10,090 nucleotides of DNA from Treponema sp. GTDB lineage: Bacteria > Spirochaetota > Spirochaetia > Treponematales > Breznakiellaceae. Of the stretch, positions 1-5,263 are shown in pieces. The notes beneath the pieces are model-generated. The model was given only the letters and a program-made list of their open reading frames with translations, did no database searches and was not told the DNA's origin. The DNA lies in contig JAISRD010000245.1 of the NCBI GenBank assembly GCA_031273835.1, positions 1 through 10,090 of the forward strand, in the 5' to 3' direction. Both the position numbers and the translations under genes were made by a program. Position 1 is the stretch's first letter. Each line of letters opens with the position of its first letter.

Positions 1-1
1 G

Positions 2-568
2 GTCAGGGCCTTCAACAATGTTTTTTCACGGGAAACGGCGGATCTTTTTGAAATAGAAAGGGCCGATTATGTGATCGACGCCATAGACAGCCTGAGCTGC
101 AAGCTTGATCTGATCGAAATTACCCTGAACGCTTCGAAGCGGGGTCCGCCGGCGTCCCCGTCGTCCGGCGCGGGTCCCGGCAGTTCCGGCTCAGGTCCCC
201 GGCTTTTTTCGTCCATGGGCATGGCCTGTAAACTTGACCCCACCCGGCTTAGGACGGCGGACATCTGGGAAACCGAAGGCTGCCCCCTGGCAAGGCTGGT
301 CCGCCGGGGCCTGCGTAAGCGGGGCTTCACGGGGCACTTTACCGTTGTATACAGCGACGAGGTCCTCCCCCCGGCGGCCGGGGAAGAAACGGTATGCGGC
401 GGCGGGGGCTGTTTTTGTACCGATACGGACAACGAATGGTGTTCCTCCAAGAAAACAATCAACGGCAGCGCCGTAACCGTTACCGCCGCGGCGGGGATGG
501 TACTGGCCGGTCTGGTGATCCGGGATATATACGACCGGACCGCCGCCGCCCGGAGCGTCCGTGGCTGA
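2..568 (+). CDS. tcdA: tRNA threonylcarbamoyladenosine dehydratase, ThiF/E1-like family (5'-truncated by window edge)
   Basis: The reading frame is open from base 2, so the N-terminal half with the ATP-binding Rossmann core lies outside the window. The visible part starts VRAFNNVFSRETADLFE, then has ADYVIDAIDSLSCKLDLI, the typical ThiF/TcdA strand and helix. After a Pro/Gly/Ser-rich linker come MGMACKLDPTRLRTADI and TVTAAAGMVLAGLVIRDI, both close to TcdA (YgdL/CsdL) C-terminal motifs. In the known family the enzyme uses ATP to cyclise t6A at tRNA position 37 to ct6A. A GTG at 71 could be mistaken for the start, but homology continues upstream of it. The linker (about 25 residues) and a Cys-rich stretch (CGGGGCFC) look lineage-specific. 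The stop at 566-568 overlaps the next gene's start by 8 nt, suggesting coupled translation. The family call is firm; the exact substrate is inferred from homology. Confidence 0.85.
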   Translation, partial: VRAFNNVFSRETADLFEIERADYVIDAIDSLSCKLDLIEITLNASKRGPPASPSSGAGPGSSGSGPRLFSSMGMACKLDPTRLRTADIWETEGCPLARLVRRGLRKRGFTGHFTVVYSDEVLPPAAGEETVCGGGGCFCTDTDNEWCSSKKTINGSAVTVTAAAGMVLAGLVIRDIYDRTAAARSVRG

Positions 569-1301
569 CCGCTTTCTCCGCCGGGGGGACCCGAGCGGGA
601 TAGTCTCCAAACTCTGCGCCAAGGCGATCCTGGAACGGAACCTTATCGGCGAGGGGGACCGCATACTTATCGCCGTTTCGGGGGGCAAGGATTCAACGGT
701 TCTATGCTGGGCCCTTTCGGCCCTTAAACGGGCCGTCAAGGTGAACTACGAATTGGCGGCCCTGCATATCTCAAGCGATTTTTGTTCCTGCTGTAAAAAA
801 GCGGTCCTCGCCGAAAAACTCGAGCAGTTCGGCATACCCCTTACCGATTTGTTTGTTCCCGTGGTCGGGAGGCTCAAAGAGGGCAGAAGGATGAACTGCT
901 ATTGGTGTTCCACCCAGCGCCGCACCGAGCTCTTAAAATACGCGGTCCGGGGGGGCTTTAATAAAATTGCCCTGGGGCATCACCTGGACGACATCGTCGA
1001 GACTTTCTTCATGAACCTCTGCTCTAAGGGTGAACTGTGCGCCATGCCGGTAAAACTCTCTTACCGGAAATATCCGGTTACCCTGATACGGCCCCTTGCC
1101 TATCTTGAGGAAAGCCAGATTGTCTCCTGCGCCGCCGAACAGGACATACTCAAAGCCGCCTGTACCTGCCCCTACGGAATAAACTCAAGCCGGCGGGATA
1201 TGCGGAAACGTATAGCCGCCTTTACCGGCAATTCGGGGGCCCTCAAGCGGCGCATACTGGGGGCCCTTTTGCCGGAGGCCGGGGCTTTACTTGAGGAATG
1301 A
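561..1301 (+). CDS. ttcA: TtcA-type PP-loop tRNA thiolase (tRNA 2-thiocytidine synthetase family)
   Basis: This 246-aa protein has the PP-loop ATP-pyrophosphatase signature SGGKDS at residues 40-45. It also has a CxxC motif (C113/C116, in NCYWCSTQRR), KIALGHHLDDIVET at about 135-148, IRPLAYLEE at about 176-184 and a late C201-T-C203 pair. In TtcA the CxxC plus one later Cys bind a 4Fe-4S cluster used to thiolate C32 in the tRNA anticodon loop, and this pattern is present here. The protein is shorter than E. coli TtcA (about 310 aa) and has an extra CSCC cluster at 75-78, so it may be a divergent subfamily. The GTG start at 561 is preceded by CGGAG at 551-555 and overlaps the upstream tcdA stop. 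The PP-loop fold then starts at the usual distance from the N-terminus. A TilS-like annotation is less likely because of the cysteines. The precise modified base is inferred. Confidence 0.8.
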   Translation: MADRFLRRGDPSGIVSKLCAKAILERNLIGEGDRILIAVSGGKDSTVLCWALSALKRAVKVNYELAALHISSDFCSCCKKAVLAEKLEQFGIPLTDLFVPVVGRLKEGRRMNCYWCSTQRRTELLKYAVRGGFNKIALGHHLDDIVETFFMNLCSKGELCAMPVKLSYRKYPVTLIRPLAYLEESQIVSCAAEQDILKAACTCPYGINSSRRDMRKRIAAFTGNSGALKRRILGALLPEAGALLEE

Positions 1302-1307
1302 GGGGAA

Positions 1308-1781
1308 TTACGGCTGCTTTTGTTCGGCCATGCCGTCCCTAAAGTGGCCTAAGGCGGTACTTATAACCTGTAAACTGCGGGAGAATACCGCCGTAAAGTC
1401 CTCCGGTTTGGGGATAAATAATTCCACGGCAATGGTGGTATTCTTGTCGGTCATGTAAACCTTAGCCGCCTTGGTTCTCCTGTTTGCCCAGGACGCCGCC
1501 TGAGCAACCTGGGCCCGTTCTTCCCCGGATTCTATTTCCCAGAAATTGGGGAAAACCACCCGGAAGAATTCAAGATCGTCCTCGTAAATTTCAATGTAGT
1601 AGTATTTTCCCTCAAACTTGAAACTCACGTCTCCGTCTTTATCGATTTCGGGGGAATATCCTTCGGCCCTTAGATACCGCATATACATATTCTGCAAATC
1701 GGTTTTGGAATACTGGGCCGCCAAGGGCAGAACCCCGAAAACAAACAATACCCCTGCCAAAAACAACTTTACCCTGTTCAT
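1308..1781 (-). CDS. small exported protein, possible YbjN/type III chaperone-like fold
   Basis: This 157-aa protein has a clear signal peptide. Lys/Arg residues near the start are followed by a hydrophobic core at about 6-20 and LAA before Q23, so signal peptidase I probably cuts after A22. The mature part (YSPEIDKDGDVSFKFEGKYY, then YEDDLEFFRVVFPNF, then a helix with Ala/Arg and VELFIPKPEDF) has the alternating strand-helix pattern of YbjN or type III secretion chaperone-like domains. That is a fold guess only, and no catalytic motif is visible. The start is well supported: on the minus strand GAGGAG lies 5 nt upstream of the ATG. The gene is convergent with ttcA (6 nt between stops) and divergent from the GNAT gene. 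A weak -10 (TATACT, minus strand, 1812-1817) could drive it. It probably acts in the periplasm. Confidence 0.8.
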   Translation of the reverse strand: MNRVKLFLAGVLFVFGVLPLAAQYSKTDLQNMYMRYLRAEGYSPEIDKDGDVSFKFEGKYYYIEIYEDDLEFFRVVFPNFWEIESGEERAQVAQAASWANRRTKAAKVYMTDKNTTIAVELFIPKPEDFTAVFSRSLQVISTALGHFRDGMAEQKQP

Positions 1782-1811
1782 GTCGACTCCTCATCCGCGG
1801 GATTACGTCTC

Positions 1812-1817
1812 AGTATA
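1812..1817 (-). promoter_or_regulatory. weak candidate -10 box for the exported-protein gene
   Basis: On the minus strand this reads TATACT (5 of 6 to TATAAT), about 30 nt before the start codon at 1781. I see no good -35 at 16-18 nt, so this is a weak prediction. Confidence 0.25.
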
Positions 1818-1830
1818 GACCATAGGGGGA

Positions 1831-1857
1831 GAAAGGGGCTACACCCCTTTTCTTTTA
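1831..1857 (+). terminator. hairpin followed by a T-rich tract; candidate intrinsic terminator or attenuator
   Basis: AAAGGGG (1832-1838) pairs perfectly with CCCCTTT (1844-1850) across the 5-nt loop CTACA. The plus strand then reads TTCTTTTA. This fits a short rho-independent terminator on the plus strand. No plus-strand gene ends just before it, so it could block antisense read-through from ttcA or attenuate the GNAT gene that starts at 1885. Confidence 0.4.
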
Positions 1858-1884
1858 TCCGTCTCCGGAATATCCTTAAAATCC

Positions 1885-3132
1885 ATGAGGGAGCTCTCCT
1901 TCCCCGGACCCTATAAACTGAAGCTTGCCGCTTCCATCTCGGATTTTTCCCCTGAGGACTGGAACAGCCTTACCGGGGCGGAGACCCTCCCCTTTCTTGA
2001 ATGGGAATGGCTCGCCGCCCTCGAGCAATCGGGGAGCGCCGCCGCGGAGACGGGCTGGCGGCCCCTTCACCTTTCCCTGTGGGAAAAGGACAAACTGCTG
2101 GCGGCGGCCCCGCTCTACCTGAAAAACCACAGTGACGGTGAATTTATCTGGGATTATTTCTGGGCCGAGGCGGCCGCTTCGATGGGCTGCCCCTGGTACC
2201 CCAAACTGGTGGGAACCATCCCCGCCACCCCCGCGGAGGGCTACCGTTTCCTCACGGCCCCCGGCGGGGACGGGCTCAACGCCCTCCTCCTTGACGCGGC
2301 GGAGGGGATCTGCCGGAATAACGGCATACCGGCCCTGCATCTGCTCTTCGCCGACCCCGGCTGGGCGGCCCTGCCCGGCTCTCTTCTTGAGCGGGGCTAT
2401 ACGGGGTGGAAACATTCCCGCTTTGCCTGGGAAAACGCCGTTCCGCCCTATCCTCCGTCCGCGGGCGCCGAAGGCGGCGGAAAGCGGCCCTTCGCCGGTT
2501 TCGCGGATTATCTTTCATACCTCAATAAAAACGAGCGGAAAAATATACGCAGGGAATACGGCCGCCACAAAGAGCAGCGGATACGGCTTAAGATCGTAGA
2601 GGGAAGCGGCGCGCCGGCCGAATATTTTACCCACATCTACAATCTGTACAGCATTACCAATGATAAATTTATCCCCTGGGACGCCCGCTGGGTCAACAGG
2701 GACTTTTTCAGGCTTCTTGAAAAAAACTTCCGTTCCCGGACGGTTTTTTCCCAGGCTGTTCGTGGGGAAGAGATCGTCGCCCTGGCCATGATGTTCCGTA
2801 AGGGAGGCCGTATCTGGGGCCGTTACTGGGGGGCCTACGAGGAGGTGAAGGATCTGCACTTCAGCGTCTGCTATTATGCCCCCATGGATTACTGTATCGC
2901 GGAAAACATCGGGTATTTTGATCCCGGCATAGGTTCGCCCCACAAGATACGCCGGGGTTTCCGCGCCTCCTTCGATCACAGCTATCACAAGTTTTTCCAT
3001 CCCCTCCTTGAAACGCTCTTCAAGACAAACATCGCCGCGGTGAATGAATATGAGCAGCGGACCATCGATGAGCTCAACGCCGTCCTTCCCTTTAAGAAGC
3101 CCCCTTCCGGAGGCCCCGGCGACGCCCCCTGA
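1885..3132 (+). CDS. FemAB-like GNAT-superfamily protein (peptidoglycan biosynthesis/recognition family, formerly DUF482)
   Basis: This 415-aa protein matches the PF04339 family pattern throughout. The N-terminal half has PFLEWEWLAALEQSG at about 36-50 and FIWDYFWAEAA. The C-terminal half has NERKNIRREY from residue 216, RYWGAYE at 313-319, LHFSVCYY from 324, DYCIAENIGYFDPG and GSPHKIRRGF at 350-359. These belong to the second GNAT/FemAB-like domain. Family members resemble aminoacyl- or acyltransferases acting on peptidoglycan or related amino groups, but the substrate is not established and none is claimed here. There is no signal peptide, so it is likely cytoplasmic. The ATG at 1885 lacks a clear Shine-Dalgarno sequence; no better start precedes it, and the N-terminus has family length. 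The C-terminal tail (about 400-415) is Pro/Gly-rich. It is probably co-transcribed with lemA, 55 nt downstream. Confidence 0.85.
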   Translation: MRELSFPGPYKLKLAASISDFSPEDWNSLTGAETLPFLEWEWLAALEQSGSAAAETGWRPLHLSLWEKDKLLAAAPLYLKNHSDGEFIWDYFWAEAAASMGCPWYPKLVGTIPATPAEGYRFLTAPGGDGLNALLLDAAEGICRNNGIPALHLLFADPGWAALPGSLLERGYTGWKHSRFAWENAVPPYPPSAGAEGGGKRPFAGFADYLSYLNKNERKNIRREYGRHKEQRIRLKIVEGSGAPAEYFTHIYNLYSITNDKFIPWDARWVNRDFFRLLEKNFRSRTVFSQAVRGEEIVALAMMFRKGGRIWGRYWGAYEEVKDLHFSVCYYAPMDYCIAENIGYFDPGIGSPHKIRRGFRASFDHSYHKFFHPLLETLFKTNIAAVNEYEQRTIDELNAVLPFKKPPSGGPGDAP

Positions 3133-3187
3133 CTCCCCCGCCCCGGGCATCTTGAAAATCACGGGCTTTTCTATCAAACTGGGAGCT

Positions 3188-3751
3188 ATGAAGAAAGTAG
3201 TGCCGGTTTTAATCGTAATCGCCGCGGCGGCCATCGTTATCGGGGTCTTTTACGTCGGGACAAGGAACAGCCTTATCAGGGCGGATGAAAACATCGGGGC
3301 GGCCTGGTCGGAGATAGACAACCAGCTCCAGCGGAGAAGCGATCTTATTCCCAACTTTGTGAATACCGTAAAGGGATACGCCGCCCACGAGGAACAGCTC
3401 TTTACCGAAATCGCCCGGGCCAGGGCCCAGCTTGCCGGGGGCGGGACCGTGGAAGAAAAGGCCGCGGGGTACAACGCCATGGAGTCGGCCCTGTCCCGGC
3501 TCCTCGTGATAGTCGAACAGTACCCCGAACTGAAGGCCGACGCCAATTTTACCGCCCTGCAGGATGAACTTGCCGGAACGGAGAACCGCATAGCCGTAGC
3601 CCGTAACCGGTACAACGGCGAGGTCCGGGCCTTTAACACGAGGATCAGAACCTTCCCGGGTTCGCTCTTTGCCGGAGGCCTGGGCTTCGCTCCCCGGCCT
3701 TATTTTGAGATACAGGAAAGGGCCCGGGAACTGCCCCAGGTGGAGTTTTAG
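3188..3751 (+). CDS. lemA: LemA family membrane protein
   Basis: This is a 187-aa protein with one N-terminal transmembrane segment (about 4-23) and then a long helical body. LemA hallmarks are all present: AAWSEIDNQLQRRSDLIP at about 38-55, NTVKGYAAHEEQ, ALSRLLVIVEQYPELKA, FTALQDELAGTENRIAVARN and the C-terminal FPGSLFAGGLGF...PYFEIQ. LemA proteins are anchored in the membrane with a helical bundle outside; their biochemical role is unsettled. The open frame extends upstream to 3044, but that part overlaps the preceding gene. The ATG at 3188 puts the membrane segment at the very N-terminus as in the family, with GGGAG at 3181-3185 close in front. A TTG at 3152 is a less likely alternative. 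The TPM-domain (YgcG-like) partner often found beside lemA is absent: the next gene is on the other strand. Confidence 0.9.
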   Translation: MKKVVPVLIVIAAAAIVIGVFYVGTRNSLIRADENIGAAWSEIDNQLQRRSDLIPNFVNTVKGYAAHEEQLFTEIARARAQLAGGGTVEEKAAGYNAMESALSRLLVIVEQYPELKADANFTALQDELAGTENRIAVARNRYNGEVRAFNTRIRTFPGSLFAGGLGFAPRPYFEIQERARELPQVEF

Positions 3752-3770
3752 GGGCCCCCGGCGGGCATTG

Positions 3771-4136
3771 TTAATCAGAATCCAGTAGATTTTTCACCTT
3801 TTCCCTCAGTTCGTCGGGATTTACCGGCTTCTTTATATAATCATTCGCGCCGTTCTTTAGCGCCTCCGCTATGTCTTTGTGGCTTGATATAATGATAACG
3901 GGCACTTCCCTTGAAGTGCGGCTTTGCCTGATTTCCCTTAAGAATTCAAAACCCGTCATTTCGGGCATCTCTATATCCGCTATGATGAGATCCATTTTCT
4001 CTTTTTTCAATAAATCCAGGGCCCCCAGGGGCGACTTACAGGCCCGTAAACTATAACGATTCCCCAATAAGAGCCGGTACATGGCCAACTGTGTTGCAAG
4101 ATCATCAACTGCCAGAATATTCTTTTTGGTATTCAT
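3771..4136 (-). CDS. single-domain response regulator (CheY-like receiver)
   Basis: The protein is 121 aa and consists only of a receiver domain. The acidic pocket is D11/D12 (ILAVDD), the phospho-acceptor is D54 (LIIADIEMPEMTGF), the switch Ser is S84 (PVIIISSHKD) and the conserved Lys is K103 (YIKKPVNPDE). All key residues are intact, so it should be phosphorylated by a histidine kinase. There is no DNA-binding output domain, so signalling must go through a partner protein or phosphorelay. The start at 4136 was chosen over an upstream in-frame ATG at 4193: AAGGA lies 6 nt before it on the minus strand, and the upstream extension would overlap the promoter. No kinase gene is nearby. It is divergent from an XRE-type regulator and shares its control region. 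Confidence 0.9.
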   Translation of the reverse strand: MNTKKNILAVDDLATQLAMYRLLLGNRYSLRACKSPLGALDLLKKEKMDLIIADIEMPEMTGFEFLREIRQSRTSREVPVIIISSHKDIAEALKNGANDYIKKPVNPDELREKVKNLLDSD

Positions 4137-4178
4137 GCGGGGTCCTTGTATATGGCCAATAATAATGCACTTTAGATA

Positions 4179-4184
4179 TATAAT
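4179..4184 (+). promoter_or_regulatory. candidate -10 box (TATAAT) of the XRE regulator gene
   Basis: A perfect TATAAT on the plus strand overlaps the minus-strand -10 of the response regulator. I see no good -35 16-18 nt upstream. A start near 4191 would give an AT-rich leader of about 45 nt. Confidence 0.35.
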
Positions 4185-4209
4185 AATGGTCAATGGAACA
4201 TTGCGTCAA
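4180..4209 (-). promoter_or_regulatory. sigma-70-like promoter of the response regulator gene
   Basis: On the minus strand, TTGACG (4209-4204, 5 of 6 to consensus) is followed by an 18-nt spacer and TATTAT (4185-4180, 5 of 6). Predicted transcription starts about 37 nt before the ATG at 4136. The spacer holds a perfect palindrome (see the next entry). Confidence 0.6.
4191..4203. promoter_or_regulatory. candidate operator palindrome CAATG-GAA-CATTG
   Basis: A perfect 5-bp inverted repeat with a 3-nt centre lies between the -35 and -10 boxes of the response regulator promoter. It is just upstream of the XRE gene. Its position suits repression of the minus-strand gene by a dimeric regulator, possibly the XRE protein itself. 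A larger inverted pair, AATAATGG (4182-4189) and CCATTATT (4220-4227), surrounds it. Binding is inferred. Confidence 0.4.
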
Positions 4210-4235
4210 GTACTATGGGCCATTATTTTTGAACC

Positions 4236-4514
4236 ATGGATATGCCTGAGCAACTGCGGTATGTGATAGGTCAAATAAAAAAAATACGCACGCAAAAAGG
4301 CGTTTCCCAGATGGAATTGTCCCTGCGTTCCGATCTGTCCCAGAGTTTCCTTGCCAACCTCGAAAAAGGGAAGAAATTCCCCTCGGTGCTGACCATCATA
4401 AAAATAGCCGCCGCCCTGGAGGTAAATCCCAGGGATTTTTTTCCGGGGAGCGTGGAATCCGGGACAAAACAGCAGATCAAAGACAAAATAATCGATCTCC
4501 TTGAGTTCCTGTAG
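4236..4514 (+). CDS. XRE/Cro-CI family helix-turn-helix regulator
   Basis: This 92-aa protein is almost entirely one HTH_3 domain: IKKIRTQKGVSQMELSLRSDLSQSFLANLEKGKKFPSVLTIIKIAAALEV. The helix-turn-helix spans about residues 23-45, with the conserved Q25, E43 and G45-K-x-x-P49 pattern. A short tail follows (VNPRDFF, then a charged helix to the C-terminus), which may help dimerise. It is probably a DNA-binding dimer. Two in-frame ATGs (4236 and 4242) compete as starts. Neither has a Shine-Dalgarno sequence; the preceding bases are TTTTTGAACC, so initiation may be weak or by another route. It is divergent from the response regulator, suggesting local or self regulation. It could also be the antitoxin-like part of a pair, but no toxin gene is adjacent. 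Confidence 0.85.
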   Translation: MDMPEQLRYVIGQIKKIRTQKGVSQMELSLRSDLSQSFLANLEKGKKFPSVLTIIKIAAALEVNPRDFFPGSVESGTKQQIKDKIIDLLEFL

Positions 4515-4545
4515 GCCGGATACGGACGGAAGCGGGAATTTTAAC

Positions 4546-4573
4546 CACGGACCACGCGGACAGCACGGACCAC
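4546..4573. repeat. short direct repeat CACGGACCAC
   Basis: CACGGACCAC occurs at 4546-4555 and again exactly at 4564-4573, with a diverged ACGCGGACAG between. It gives a local run of about 9-nt ACCACGGAC-like units just after the XRE gene. Its function is unknown. Confidence 0.5.
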
Positions 4574-4698
4574 ATGGATAAGAAAAAAATATATACAAGG
4601 AAGGGGAGAAAGAAGGACCACGACGTTTTTGTTTGGGGACTCCCCAGCCAGTATGTGTCCGGGCCATAGGTCCGCCGTTGTGTGCTGAAAGAAAAGAC

Positions 4699-4784
4699 AC
4701 CGGGAAAGTACTCCCGGTCGGCCCTTTGACTTTTACCGGGTATCGTTACTTTCACCGGGCCTGCGCCGCGTTACTATCACCGGA
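4699..4784. repeat. cluster of TTACTWTCACCGG repeats, possible insertion-sequence end remnant
   Basis: Three same-strand copies are visible: ACTTTTACCGGG (4729-4740), CGTTACTTTCACCGG (4744-4758) and CGTTACTATCACCGG (4769-4783). The last two agree at 14 of 15 positions. An inverted, slightly shortened copy (CCGGGAAAGTA, 4701-4711) lies inside a perfect 7-bp hairpin, ACCGGGA (4699-4705) with TCCCGGT (4712-4718). Multiple short repeats at the ends are a known feature of IS21-family elements, so a leftover IS end is possible, but no transposase gene is present in the window. Confidence 0.45.
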
Positions 4785-4815
4785 TTAACATGTTCTCAGG
4801 CTCACGTACGTTTTC

Positions 4816-5087
4816 CGGGCGGGGGGCATGACAGCAAAAGCCCCTGCGCCTGGGAAGGCATAGCGGGCCATTCTGAAAAGCGTACTACAGAAAAAGCGGC
4901 GGCGGCGTCCGTGCCGATCCAAAATGCTGCGCATTTTGGTGAATTTCTCCGGGACGCCATTCATGGCGTCCTCTCCCCATCGAGTAGTAGTGCCAAACGT
5001 GCAACGTTTGGGCCGCTTCAGGTACGCTTTTCCGAGAGTACCTCTCCGTATAGGCGCGGGGGCATTTCGGAGCAATCCCCCCGCCCG
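4816..5087. repeat. large imperfect inverted repeat (foldback/MITE-like element) with central hairpin
   Basis: The left arm (4816-4939) and the right arm (4993-5087, inverted) are diverged copies of one sequence. Matching blocks in order are CGGGCGGGGGG (4816-4826 with 5077-5087, 11/11) and GCCCCTGCGCCT (4840-4851 with 5052-5063, 11/12, exactly 13 nt inside the first block in both arms). Further in are GAAAAGCGTAC (4875-4885 with 5022-5032, 11/11), AAGCGGC, and a small hairpin. The hairpin is CCAAAATGC-TGC-GCATTTTGG in the left arm (4919-4939) and CCAAACGT-GCA-ACGTTTGG in the right (4993-5011). In the centre GGACGCCAT (4952-4960) pairs with ATGGCGTCC (4963-4971). There is no coding capacity for a transposase. 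It may be a non-autonomous mobile element or a structured RNA; which is not decidable by eye. Confidence 0.65.
4952..4971. repeat. central perfect hairpin of the foldback element
   Basis: GGACGCCAT and ATGGCGTCC form a 9-bp perfect inverted repeat with only TC between. It sits midway between the two arms of the larger inverted repeat. Confidence 0.6.
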
Positions 5088-5156
5088 AGTGAATTTCTCA
5101 ACGCTTTTTCTTTCAGGGGATAGCGAGCACGGGCAGGACGCACGGCTGCTTGCAAC

Positions 5157-5184
5157 TTATCTTCATTTATGCTAGTACTATAAT
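5157..5184 (+). promoter_or_regulatory. candidate rpoC promoter (TATAAT at 5179-5184)
   Basis: A perfect TATAAT in the context GCTAGTACTATAATG lies about 80 nt before the rpoC ATG. The -35 is poor: TTATCT at 5157-5162 (16-nt spacer), while TTGCAA at 5150-5155 is too far (23 nt). The leader that would result (about 5191-5263) is AT-rich. This would let rpoC be transcribed independently of any upstream gene. Confidence 0.5.
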
Positions 5185-5263
5185 GAGGATGTTCCGGCAA
5201 TTTCAGGAATTAATAAAAATAGAGCGGTTTTCTCTCCAAATTAAACTGATTTAAGGGGAATTC

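Larger units (their letters stand above)
4515..5263. other. 750-nt gene-poor gap with repeats before rpoC
   Basis: No open frame here looks like a real protein: the candidates are short, Arg/Pro-rich and coincide with inverted repeats. The gap contains in order a CACGGACCAC repeat, a TTACTWTCACCGG repeat cluster, a foldback element and the rpoC promoter region. I found no tRNA, tmRNA or RNase P signature by eye. Confidence 0.7.

Noticed and set aside
3044..3187. Upstream extension of the lemA frame
   Set aside because: It overlaps the end of the FemAB-like gene and would put about 48 Pro/Ser-rich residues before the membrane anchor; the ATG at 3188 fits the family.
4137..4193. Upstream in-frame start of the response regulator
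   Set aside because: It would begin inside the predicted promoter and lacks a ribosome site; the ATG at 4136 has AAGGA 6 nt upstream.
4546..4784. CRISPR-like array in the repeat-bearing gap
   Set aside because: Repeat units are short and unevenly spaced (19 and 25 nt between copies), with no uniform spacers and no cas genes.
4785..5075. Minus-strand open frame of 96 codons in the gap before rpoC
   Set aside because: It runs through the inverted-repeat arms and hairpins and is Arg-rich; the repeat structure explains the sequence better than a gene does.
4924..5175. Plus-strand small open frames in the same gap
   Set aside because: They coincide with the foldback element, have no ribosome site or recognisable motif, and are of atypical composition.
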